DNA of 10,135 nt from contig WTJO01000068.1 of the NCBI GenBank assembly GCA_011524805.1, positions 1 through 10,135 of the forward strand, in the 5' to 3' direction. Position 1 is the stretch's first letter; each line of letters begins with the position of its first letter. Of this stretch, positions 1 through 6,545 are shown one piece after another. The translations under genes and the position numbers were made by a program. The DNA is from Alphaproteobacteria bacterium (lineage in GTDB: Bacteria; Pseudomonadota; Alphaproteobacteria; Puniceispirillales; Puniceispirillaceae). The notes under the pieces are model-generated. The model did no database searches and was not told the origin of the DNA. It worked only from the letters and a program-made list of their open reading frames with translations.

Positions 1-977
1 GAATCACAGATGCGATAAGTGACAATCTGATGGCTGTTGCGGTGCCTGATACTGAGACCTTCACCCTGTCACTAGATGATTATAATGCTGAATTTATCTC
101 TCAGGCGCTAGAGTCAGAGGCCGGTGAATTTGCCATTTCAGGCACAGATTCCCATCTTTTTACCTTTAATCAGAATACAGCACAAATATCCGCATCTCTG
201 CCATTCTCGCCACCTCTGGACAGAAATTCAGATGGAGTGTATGAGCTGGCTATCAGCTTTGAGAATGAGCTTGGCCAGACCATTAATCAGGATCTGCGTA
301 TCGCGCCATCACAAAACAGGATTATCAATTCGGCCTTCGAAGCAAGCGCCCAGACCACCCTGTCAGCGATAGAAAGCGGACAGGCCAGAATAGATATTGA
401 ACTTCTGTCAGAAAGTTTCACCGCCTTCAAGAATATGCGGCCGGGCGGCCAGCTCGTGCTTTCAGGACAGGATAGCAGGTTCTTCTCATATGATGAGGCA
501 AATGGCGTGATCACGGCCAATGATATGAATTTTGAATTTATGCGGGATGCCAATCGTGACGGGATTTACGAATTTTCAGTAATCTACCAGCAGGGCAGTG
601 ACAGATTCACAGAAAATATCAGCTTTATGGTAGGCAATGATGTGCGTGACGATAACGCTGAAATGACAGTTAGCAGGCTTGATCTGACTGAACTGGGCGG
701 GGCAAATGAAGCAGTGGATGTGCTAGACAGGGCGATTGCCGAAATATCGTCACGTCAGGCGCAGTTAGGGGCTGTGCAAAACAGGCTTGAAAGTGCGGTT
801 GATAATTTAACCTCGCAGCTATTAATGGGTAAACTTGCCAGAGGCCGTATTGTTGATGCTGATTTTGCACGTGAAACCAGCCGGCTGATAAAATCACAGC
901 TTCTAGGCAGTAGCGCGCAAAAGGTGATCGCCAATGCACAGGATACAAAACAGCTGCTTCTCAGCCTGATCAGATAG
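1..977 (+). CDS. Flagellin, C-terminal part, with two cadherin-like repeats (5' truncated)
   Basis: This is the end of a flagellin, the exported filament subunit of the flagellum. The frame is open from base 3, and the first in-frame ATG (base 30) lacks a convincing ribosome binding site, so the gene very likely starts outside the window. Residues are counted from that ATG. Residues 222-315 (bases 693-974) are a standard flagellin C-terminal D1/D0 domain: the pattern LGAVQNRLESAVDNL, then RIVDADFARETSRLIKSQ, and the terminal LLLSLIR. Before it lie two similar beta-type repeats, about residues 10-95 and 118-204. Each has a SGxDSxxFxxxxxxxxI segment followed by DRNSDGVYE or DANRDGIYE, which resembles a cadherin-type repeat with a DxNxDG calcium loop. 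They occupy the hypervariable surface-exposed region of flagellin. The family is certain; calcium binding is inferred. The N-terminal D0/D1 half is not visible. Confidence 0.9.
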   Translation, partial: ITDAISDNLMAVAVPDTETFTLSLDDYNAEFISQALESEAGEFAISGTDSHLFTFNQNTAQISASLPFSPPLDRNSDGVYELAISFENELGQTINQDLRIAPSQNRIINSAFEASAQTTLSAIESGQARIDIELLSESFTAFKNMRPGGQLVLSGQDSRFFSYDEANGVITANDMNFEFMRDANRDGIYEFSVIYQQGSDRFTENISFMVGNDVRDDNAEMTVSRLDLTELGGANEAVDVLDRAIAEISSRQAQLGAVQNRLESAVDNLTSQLLMGKLARGRIVDADFARETSRLIKSQLLGSSAQKVIANAQDTKQLLLSLIR

Positions 978-991
978 CATTGGCAAATAGC

Positions 992-1038
992 TGGCAATAT
1001 GTGCTGTCATAGCCATAGAAAAATCTGTTTCGGAACAG
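992..1038 (+). other. Two weak hairpins after the flagellin gene
   Basis: Just past the flagellin stop there is a stem TGGC/GCCA plus TATG/CATA with a two-base bulge (992-1015). It is followed by CTGTT-TCGG-AACAG (1025-1038). Neither is followed by a run of T on the + strand, so a factor-independent terminator is not supported. They could slow transcription or stabilise the flagellin mRNA 3' end. No convincing promoter for the next gene was found in 978-1095. Confidence 0.25.
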
Positions 1039-1095
1039 GCTAAAATTTCCTAGAGTTGAGGATATAGCCACAAGCAGAGATGAGGGGGGTAGCTG

Positions 1096-2049
1096 ATGCG
1101 GTTTGGAATTCTGGGAGATGCGAAGATTGCCCGCCAGATGCTGGTGCCGGCTATGCGCAATGCTGGCGCTGAGATTGTATGTCTGGGGCGCAGAAACCCT
1201 GATCAGCCTGTCTCGGACCCTGTCTGGCAGGGGATAGAACAGACAACATATGATGATATGCTGGCAAGACAGGATATAGACGCGATTTATAATCCGCTGC
1301 CTAATCATCTTCATGTGTCCTGGACAATAAAGGCGATGCAGGCTGGCAAACATGTATTATGCGAAAAGCCAATGGCCCTTAGCCTTGACGAGCTTGACAG
1401 GCTGGAGGCTGTGCATCAGCAAACTGGTAAATATGTGTATGAAGCCTTTATGGTCAGACATCATCCGCAATGGAACTGGCTTAGGCAGGTTGATATTGGC
1501 AGGCGACAGCTAGCACAGGCGCAATTCTCATATCCGCCCCAGCCTGATGGCAATATCCGCAATTTTTCCAATATGGGCGGGGGGCCTGTCTGGGATATCG
1601 GGTGCTATTGCGTGCTGGCGGGCATGATGGCATTTGATAGCACGCCAAGGCTGATAAGTGCCATGCGTGTAGCTGAATCGCATCTTGATGTCGAAAAATC
1701 TGCCTCGGCTCTGCTGGATTTTGGCAACGGGCAGATGCTTCATTTTTCGGTCTCTAGCGGGGTTAGCCTGTCACAGAATTTCAGGCTGGTAGGCGAGACA
1801 GGCTGGTGCGCGCTAGATGTGCCCTTTAATCCGCCCCCTGTTACAAAAGGGCGGCTTGCCTCTCAAGCAGTAGATGTGCCGTTATTATCTGATGGTGCAG
1901 AAATTCTGTTTGAGGCATGTGATCATTATGAGCTGATGGTCACGGATTTTGCCAATGCCTGTGCAGAGGGGCGGCCAGCTGATTTTGCGCCCTCACGCAT
2001 TCTCACAGATATTCTTGGACAGATTGTCGCCACGCCATTTTCGGCATAG
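1096..2049 (+). CDS. Gfo/Idh/MocA-family NAD(P)-dependent oxidoreductase
   Basis: This is a predicted cytoplasmic dehydrogenase of the glucose-fructose oxidoreductase / inositol dehydrogenase family. Members oxidise or reduce a hydroxyl on a sugar, cyclitol or similar diol using NAD(P). The N-terminus (FGILGDAKIA, residues 3-12) is a Rossmann nucleotide-binding start. AIYNPLPNHLH (63-73) and the EKP motif (90-92, catalytic Lys) are in the expected places. WDIGCY (166-171) corresponds to the substrate-site motif; Cys stands where many family members have His, as in the xylose dehydrogenase / dihydrodiol dehydrogenase branch. At 317 residues it is slightly short but complete. The start is supported by a purine-rich GAGGGGGG (1082-1089) six bases before the ATG. 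It is probably transcribed alone or by read-through from the flagellin gene. The substrate cannot be named. Confidence 0.88.
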   Translation: MRFGILGDAKIARQMLVPAMRNAGAEIVCLGRRNPDQPVSDPVWQGIEQTTYDDMLARQDIDAIYNPLPNHLHVSWTIKAMQAGKHVLCEKPMALSLDELDRLEAVHQQTGKYVYEAFMVRHHPQWNWLRQVDIGRRQLAQAQFSYPPQPDGNIRNFSNMGGGPVWDIGCYCVLAGMMAFDSTPRLISAMRVAESHLDVEKSASALLDFGNGQMLHFSVSSGVSLSQNFRLVGETGWCALDVPFNPPPVTKGRLASQAVDVPLLSDGAEILFEACDHYELMVTDFANACAEGRPADFAPSRILTDILGQIVATPFSA

Positions 2050-2056
2050 AGGCTAG

Positions 2057-2236
2057 TTAGCGTCTGAAAATAAGCAGTCTGATTATCCGCCATAACCCCT
2101 GTATCAGAATAGTTCTGATAATCGGATTATTGAATAATCCGCCTAGCCTGCGCGCGACCGCCGGACGGCGAGCCAATCTGGCAATTATAAAAATAGCCAG
2201 TATGGCCAGTAATGTTAGTGCAATGATTTTCAGCAT
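2057..2236 (-). CDS. Small, very basic membrane peptide (59 aa)
   Basis: This is an unrecognised small protein and the last gene of the minus-strand operon. Residues 3-19 form a hydrophobic transmembrane segment. A basic linker (RLARRPAVARR) follows, then a second hydrophobic/amphipathic stretch (IIRTILIQGLWRIIRLLIF), and the protein ends in Arg-Arg. It has about eleven Lys/Arg and no Asp or Glu. The chosen ATG lies seven bases after the stop of the methyltransferase gene, so translation is probably coupled. An in-frame TTG at 2260 would add eight residues overlapping the upstream gene, but its only GGAG is one base away, so it is less likely. The hydrophobic pattern and operon position make it credible as a gene. 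It could be a membrane anchor or regulator of a neighbouring enzyme, or a toxin-like peptide; neither role is shown. Confidence 0.6.
   Translation of the reverse strand: MLKIIALTLLAILAIFIIARLARRPAVARRLGGLFNNPIIRTILIQGLWRIIRLLIFRR
2105..2141. repeat. Tandem small inverted repeats inside the convergent gene end
   Basis: Two perfect inverted repeats lie side by side: CAGAA-TAG-TTCTG (2105-2117) and CGGATTAT-TGA-ATAATCCG (2123-2141). They fall inside the coding sequence of the small membrane peptide, about 55-90 bases after the stop of the converging + strand gene. No T-run follows on either strand. They may act as a pause or processing structure where the two transcripts overlap, but could be chance in a coding region. 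Confidence 0.35.
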
Positions 2237-2243
2237 TCTGCTA

Positions 2244-3365
2244 TCATGCCTGTTTTTCAATCTCCATTATGATATGGATATAATCCATTGCATGCCCATC
2301 TGGACTGGCTGCTACCTCAGCCTCATAGGCACCATAAAACTGATCAACAATCGCGGTAATCTCGGCAGCCGGCCGGCCAGCCAGTGCAGTTGAAAATACA
2401 GTTTCAGACCAGCTTCTTGTGGTCGGGATAAGCTGGCCTGCAAAGCTGGCTGCATCCATTGTGTCATCTGCTTCAAAGGCCTTGCGATAGGGGCATTTTG
2501 TAAGCTGGGTTCTGGCTGATACCAGTTTTAATCCGGCTTTGCTAACAGCGCTGTCAGGGGTGGTAAATGGCGCTGTAAATTCATCGATTGTGCGGTAATG
2601 CTGGGCAAAGCTGGCACGGATAAATTCATCTCTTGTGATGACGCCGTCATCCATAAGCTGGCACCAGTGATGGCAGAATCTGTCAAACATATTCTGCCCA
2701 CCCGTATTGCCAAGATAACGCCCATGCTCGTCAATGCCGAAATTCATTACAACCAGCCGCCCGCCATCCATCATCTCGGTGGCACGGGCAAGCAGAATAC
2801 GCTCCCAGTCTGCGGCGGCCTGAGCGGCAAAGGCTGTTCTTTCATCCTGACTGGCACCTACCATATGGACATGATCTGCAATCTCACATGGCTTGGCAGA
2901 GACATAATGCATCGCAGTGGCAGAAAACCCGAAAGACAGGCTATTGCTGGCCATAAGCTGGCGGTGAAAGCCTGTGCCGCAGCCATGCACAAATACATTC
3001 TCGAACTTGTCCTGATAGGCAAAATCAGTCTGTTCCTGCATGCCCTGCATGGTCTTGAACAGGGTGGAAAAATCATTTGAGGGTAAGTCAGTATACAGAA
3101 TCTCGACCGGTCTGTTATCTCCTTTGTTGCGCAGTCTGGCTATCACATGATGCCACATCTCTGCACTGGTGCCGCCATCTGCCGCGCCAAAATCGGCAAA
3201 GCGCAGAACAGGCATATCGGCAAGCTGGTCTATCGCCGTGTCAATTAGCGGCCTCAAACTGTCAATCGCATCTTTTGCGCCGGCGGTGCGTTGCGAGTAA
3301 TATCCTGCACCGCGCATAGATAAAACCGACTGGGTATTCAAACTCTGCTCTTTCTGCTCTGTCAT
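2244..3365 (-). CDS. SABATH-family SAM-dependent carboxyl methyltransferase
   Basis: This is a predicted cytoplasmic methyltransferase of the SABATH family (Pfam Methyltransf_7), best known from the plant salicylate, jasmonate and indole-acetate carboxyl methyltransferases. These transfer a methyl group from S-adenosylmethionine to a carboxylate. Family landmarks appear in order: GAGYYSQRT near residues 19-27 (the plant counterpart has GxYSYxxNS); the SAM-binding ADFGAADGGTS (57-67); YTDLPSNDF (91-99, plant NDLPGNDFN); SFGFSATAMHYVS (144-156, plant SFSYSLHWLS); and GGRLVVMNFG around 206-215. The 373-residue length is normal. The start is fixed by a strong AAAGGAGAGG ribosome binding site ending a few bases before the ATG. 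It follows the acyl-CoA synthetase gene by 14 bases, so both enzymes probably handle carboxylic acids in one pathway. The substrate is unknown. Confidence 0.87.
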   Translation of the reverse strand: MTEQKEQSLNTQSVLSMRGAGYYSQRTAGAKDAIDSLRPLIDTAIDQLADMPVLRFADFGAADGGTSAEMWHHVIARLRNKGDNRPVEILYTDLPSNDFSTLFKTMQGMQEQTDFAYQDKFENVFVHGCGTGFHRQLMASNSLSFGFSATAMHYVSAKPCEIADHVHMVGASQDERTAFAAQAAADWERILLARATEMMDGGRLVVMNFGIDEHGRYLGNTGGQNMFDRFCHHWCQLMDDGVITRDEFIRASFAQHYRTIDEFTAPFTTPDSAVSKAGLKLVSARTQLTKCPYRKAFEADDTMDAASFAGQLIPTTRSWSETVFSTALAGRPAAEITAIVDQFYGAYEAEVAASPDGHAMDYIHIIMEIEKQA

Positions 3366-3379
3366 AGCCCTCTCCTTTA

Positions 3380-5107
3380 TCAGCTGCCTTTATGCGTATC
3401 GGCATAATAGGCGCGTAATTCCCGTCTCATCACCTTGCCAGTTGTGGTCAAAGGCAGCTCTTCTGTCCAGAATATATGTTTTGGGCACATATGGGGCGAT
3501 AATTTTTCGCGTATCAGCGTTTTCAGCTCTTCTGCCAGCCTGTCTGTGCCGACAATACCGGTTTGAGGCACAATAATTGCGGTAATCGCCTCGCCTTTCA
3601 GCGCATCAGGCAGGCCAATAACACCGGCATTTACAATATCTTTGTGGCTTATCAGGCAATTTTCAATTTCTGTAGGGCCAATTCTGTAGCCGGCAGAGCT
3701 GATAATATCATCATCTCGCGAGACAAATCTGAAAAAGCCATCTTCATTCCGGACGGCCAGATCACCTGTCATCAGCCATTTGCCATGGAATTTCGCCTGT
3801 GTTTTTTCTGTCTGCCCCCAATAGCCAAGAAACATCACAGGGTCAGGGCTGGCAATGCCAATCTGGCCAATCTCGCCTGCGGGAAGCATCTTGCCATCCC
3901 CATCAAAAATCGCCAGTTCATGCCCCGGCACAGCTTTGCCCATAAATCCATGCGGACAGGATTCGGCCGGCCTATTCGTGCAAATCACCAGATTACATTC
4001 TGTCTGACCATAAATCTCGTTAATTGATACGCCTAACTGTGTGTTTGCCCAGTCTGTAACTGTCTGCGGCAGAGCCTCGCCGCCAGACGCGATGGTTCTG
4101 ATATTTACGCCTTCGGGCAGGCTGTGGGTAAGGTTATAAGCCTGCATCATTTTAAGGGCGGTCGGCGGCAGAAACATATTTCTTATCTGATAAGTGGCAA
4201 TCAGCTGAAAGGCTTTTTCAGCGTCAAATTTACGCATTCTATGGCTGATCAGCGGCACCCCGTAATATAGGGCTGGCAATGCCAGATCCATCAGCCCGCC
4301 AATCCATGCCCAGTCCGCAGGTGTCCATGCGATATCATCTGGCTGAGGCAGCTGGTTATGGCTAATCTCGATATTTGGCAGGTGACCAAGCAGAAAGCGG
4401 TGTGCATGCAAAGCGCCCTTTGGCGAACCTGTGGTGCCAGATGTATATATCATAATCGCCGGGTCGTCTCTGGATGTATCTGGACGGGTGCGGTCGGGTG
4501 ATGCTGTATCGACAAGCTGCCAGAAATTATGGCAGTTCGGAAAATCACTCTGACCATTATGCTCATCAGGCAGGCTGTCTATGATAATCACATGCTCAAT
4601 ATCAGGGCAGTGTTGTGCAATCTGGCATAGCTTTTCATAGCCTGTGCTATCGGTGATCACAAAACGGGTGGCGCTATCTTTCAGCCGATAGGATAAGGCA
4701 TCAAGACCAAACAGGCTAAATAGCGGCAGGATGATTGCCTCGCTATAATAGCCTGCAATATGGCTGATAATGGTCTCAGGCGATTGTGGCAACATCAGCG
4801 CTATTCTGTCCTGACGTGCCAGCCCCAGCGTTTTCAGGGCGGCGCGCAACCCGATAGCGGCACTCTCAATCTGCCCATATTGCCAGTGATGCGCCTCATC
4901 CTGCGTATCAATATGGATAAGGGCTAGCCTGTCTGGCTGGACATCTGCCCATCTGCCACAACATAGATAGCCGATATTCATCTGCTCTGCCAACGCCCAT
5001 TCAAACGGGGTATCCATGTCTTCGGCATGGGCATCTGAAAGCAGGCGGGGGGCAAAGCTGGTCTTCTCAGACAGCCTGTCTTTTGGGATATGTTGCCTGC
5101 GTTCCAT
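3380..5107 (-). CDS. AMP-forming acyl-CoA synthetase (medium-chain acyl-CoA synthetase-like)
   Basis: This is an adenylate-forming ligase predicted to activate a carboxylic acid as the acyl-AMP and then the CoA thioester in the cytoplasm. It carries the complete motif set: YTSGTTGSPKG phosphate loop (221-231), SGGEAL (341-346), YGQTE (366-370), TGD (447-449), the hinge SRDDDIISSAGYRIGP (463-478), and TTTGKVMR with the adenylation Lys at 558. The N-terminal segment MNIGYLCCGRWA (43-54) followed by PDRLAL resembles the acetyl-CoA/medium-chain branch (COG0365). The first 30 or so residues have no clear counterpart, and the ATG at 5107 has a poor ribosome binding site. Met31 is an alternative start, but the tight fit to the upstream gene (15 bases) favours 5107. 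It sits between a nitronate monooxygenase-like gene and a carboxyl methyltransferase. Chain length and substrate cannot be read from the sequence. Confidence 0.92.
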   Translation of the reverse strand: MERRQHIPKDRLSEKTSFAPRLLSDAHAEDMDTPFEWALAEQMNIGYLCCGRWADVQPDRLALIHIDTQDEAHHWQYGQIESAAIGLRAALKTLGLARQDRIALMLPQSPETIISHIAGYYSEAIILPLFSLFGLDALSYRLKDSATRFVITDSTGYEKLCQIAQHCPDIEHVIIIDSLPDEHNGQSDFPNCHNFWQLVDTASPDRTRPDTSRDDPAIMIYTSGTTGSPKGALHAHRFLLGHLPNIEISHNQLPQPDDIAWTPADWAWIGGLMDLALPALYYGVPLISHRMRKFDAEKAFQLIATYQIRNMFLPPTALKMMQAYNLTHSLPEGVNIRTIASGGEALPQTVTDWANTQLGVSINEIYGQTECNLVICTNRPAESCPHGFMGKAVPGHELAIFDGDGKMLPAGEIGQIGIASPDPVMFLGYWGQTEKTQAKFHGKWLMTGDLAVRNEDGFFRFVSRDDDIISSAGYRIGPTEIENCLISHKDIVNAGVIGLPDALKGEAITAIIVPQTGIVGTDRLAEELKTLIREKLSPHMCPKHIFWTEELPLTTTGKVMRRELRAYYADTHKGS

Positions 5108-5122
5108 GATGTTATGTTCAGG

Positions 5123-6115
5123 CTAGTTATCAGCCATAAAAGGCTTGTAAAGCTGGGACATATCGTCAACTGCCTGATGATATTCAGATGCAAGCTGTGT
5201 GATCAGCTCGGCGGCAGGGGGCATGCTGTCAACCGAGCCAACGCCATGGCCTGCTGACCATACATCCCGCCATGGTTTTTTCTCGTTATTCTTCTGGTCG
5301 AGCGCATCTTCCAGCTCTTTATTTATATCCAGCGTGCCATGATCTTCATGTTCTAGCATATAGCTGTTGAGCGATTCTGCCATGAATGAGGCGGTAACCC
5401 CTGTCACGGTGTCTGTTGTGACAATATCACCAAGCGCACTATCCATTACCATCTGCTTATAGGCGGGTGGCGAAGCACATTCACTGGTGGCGATAAAGCG
5501 TGTACCCATATAGGCCAGATCGGCTCCCATCATCTGGGCGGCGGCAATATCACGGCCTGTGCTAAGCGCACCTGATAGCAGCACGGTACCGTCAAAAAAC
5601 TGTCTAACCTCGTTAATCAGCCCGAACGGGCTTGCCGCGCCGGTATGTCCACCAGCTCCTGCGGCAACGCAAATCAGCCCGTCTACCCCCGCCTGTGCAG
5701 CCTTCTGGGCGTGGCGAAGCGAAATAATATCATGATAGACCAGCCCACCCCAGCGATGCACCGTATCAACAACATCACTTACCGCCCCTAGCGAGGTAAC
5801 AACAATCGGTACCTTGTGTTTTTCCAGCAATGCCAGTTCATCTTCAATGATGCTGTTTGATTTATGCACAATCAGATTCACTGCATAGGGGGCTGGCGCT
5901 CTGCCTGTCTGTGAGTGGGCTGTTTCAAGCGCATGCCCAATTTCGGCAAGCCAGCTATCCAGCCCGTCAAGGCTGCGCTGGTTCTTTGCCGGAAAGCTGC
6001 CAATAATGCCGTTAATGCAGCACTGGATAACCAGTTCAGGGTTTGACGCCAGAAACATCGGTGCGGCCATTAACGGAATATCCAGCCTGTCTGTTATGGA
6101 TTGTGGCAAGGCCAT
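5123..6115 (-). CDS. Nitronate monooxygenase-family flavoprotein (2-nitropropane dioxygenase-like)
   Basis: This is a predicted FMN-dependent TIM-barrel enzyme of the nitronate monooxygenase family (Pfam NMO), which oxidatively denitrifies alkyl nitronates. It begins with PLMAAPMFLASNPELV (14-29), typical of the family. Strand-end motifs include VVTSLG (105-110), LICVAAGAGGHTG (147-159) with the conserved His157 (active-site base in characterised nitronate monooxygenases), and LLSGALSTGRDI with AYMGTRFIAT (201-210) for FMN phosphate binding. The C-terminal stretch has WSAGHGVGSVDSMP, also seen in this branch. An AGGGGA sequence a few bases upstream supports the start. It lies 23 bases after the DUF1330 gene and 15 before the acyl-CoA synthetase. 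The family also includes enoyl reductases and enzymes of unknown activity, so nitronate as substrate is likely but unproven. Confidence 0.88.
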   Translation of the reverse strand: MALPQSITDRLDIPLMAAPMFLASNPELVIQCCINGIIGSFPAKNQRSLDGLDSWLAEIGHALETAHSQTGRAPAPYAVNLIVHKSNSIIEDELALLEKHKVPIVVTSLGAVSDVVDTVHRWGGLVYHDIISLRHAQKAAQAGVDGLICVAAGAGGHTGAASPFGLINEVRQFFDGTVLLSGALSTGRDIAAAQMMGADLAYMGTRFIATSECASPPAYKQMVMDSALGDIVTTDTVTGVTASFMAESLNSYMLEHEDHGTLDINKELEDALDQKNNEKKPWRDVWSAGHGVGSVDSMPPAAELITQLASEYHQAVDDMSQLYKPFMADN

Positions 6116-6138
6116 TTAACAGTCCCCTTTTTTTCTGT

Positions 6139-6438
6139 CTATATGCCCTCTAATATAACCAGTGTGCCTGTTGAATTATCTTCGCGCATTTTGCGAACAG
6201 GCGCATAGGCATCAGATTCCATAAATTCACGGGCGATGCTGGCTGATGGGAATGTTAACAGCACCATGCGGGTGGGGCGCCACAGCCCGTCATTAATAAT
6301 ATCCATCTCGCCGCCACGCGCCAGATACTTACCGCCAAAAGAGGTCACAATCGGCACGACTTTCTGTTTGTAGCGTTCATATTCTTCTGGGTTGTGGATA
6401 TCCACATCCACAATAATATAGGCTGGCTTGTCACTCAT
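6139..6438 (-). CDS. DUF1330 domain protein (dimeric alpha/beta barrel)
   Basis: This 99-residue protein matches the DUF1330 family, part of the ferredoxin-like dimeric alpha/beta barrel superfamily. It has AYIIVDVDIHNPEEYERYK at residues 6-24, KYLARGGEMDI at 37-47, RMVLLTFPS in the middle, the helix AREFMESDAYAPVRKMRED, and a final TLVILEG strand. The length is the family norm. The biochemical function of DUF1330 is not established; related barrels are small monooxygenases or ligand-binding partners of other enzymes. An AAAAGGGG box lies about ten bases before the ATG. It is the first gene of the five-gene operon, and the 107-base gap before it holds an inverted repeat, so it marks the likely start of transcription. 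It may act with the flavoenzyme encoded directly after it. Confidence 0.88.
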   Translation of the reverse strand: MSDKPAYIIVDVDIHNPEEYERYKQKVVPIVTSFGGKYLARGGEMDIINDGLWRPTRMVLLTFPSASIAREFMESDAYAPVRKMREDNSTGTLVILEGI

Positions 6439-6545
6439 GATGGTCTACCCCTTTTGCTAGATGAATACATACCGAATTGTCATATTCATCTGGTATCACA
6501 TCATGTTTTTGGCCTAATGCCAAGCATTTGCTATTCTAGCCTATG
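6439..6545. other. Intergenic control region between the Ntn hydrolase and DUF1330 genes
   Basis: This 107-base AT-rich gap is the only sizeable break between the Ntn hydrolase gene and the five-gene operon. It holds the nine-base inverted repeat at 6459-6491 and a short stem TTGGC-CTAAT-GCCAA at 6509-6523. The short stem lacks a T-run on the minus strand, so it is not a typical terminator for the Ntn hydrolase gene. The region probably carries the operon promoter. Confidence 0.4.
6459..6491. promoter_or_regulatory. Inverted repeat in the leader of the five-gene operon
   Basis: A perfect nine-base inverted repeat, AGATGAATA and TATTCATCT, is separated by 15 bases. On the minus strand it sits just upstream of the AAAAGGGG ribosome binding site of the DUF1330 gene. 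It could be a two-half-site operator for a dimeric repressor, or a stem-loop in the mRNA leader. No clear sigma70 promoter was recognised around it, although TATGAC inside the spacer (minus strand) resembles a -10 box. Confidence 0.45.

Larger units (their letters stand above)
2057..6438 (-). other. Predicted five-gene operon
   Basis: The DUF1330, nitronate monooxygenase-like, acyl-CoA synthetase, SABATH methyltransferase and membrane-peptide genes run in the same direction with gaps of 23, 15, 14 and 7 bases and no terminator-like hairpin between them. This spacing indicates one transcript, probably started in 6439-6545. The combination suggests successive steps on a small organic acid, but no pathway with this exact set is recognised here. 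Confidence 0.75.

Noticed and set aside
30..32. ATG at 30 as the true start of the flagellin-type gene
   Set aside because: The frame is open back to base 3 with no convincing ribosome binding site before the ATG, and a functional flagellin needs an N-terminal D0/D1 half.
1025..1038. Hairpin CTGTT-TCGG-AACAG as a terminator
   Set aside because: The stem is only five base pairs and the T-run needed lies on the wrong strand for the flagellin gene.
970..1353. 127-codon open frame on the minus strand across the flagellin/dehydrogenase gap
   Set aside because: Most of it is antisense to the dehydrogenase N-terminal Rossmann region, and the composition is not protein-like.
2598..3080. 160-codon open frame on the + strand
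   Set aside because: It lies wholly opposite the well-supported SABATH methyltransferase gene and its translation shows no recognisable domain.
3563..4027. 154-codon open frame on the + strand
   Set aside because: It is antisense to the motif-rich C-terminal half of the acyl-CoA synthetase gene and has no family features.
6509..6523. Stem TTGGC-CTAAT-GCCAA as the terminator of the Ntn hydrolase gene
   Set aside because: The five-pair stem is followed by AAAC on the minus strand, not by T residues.
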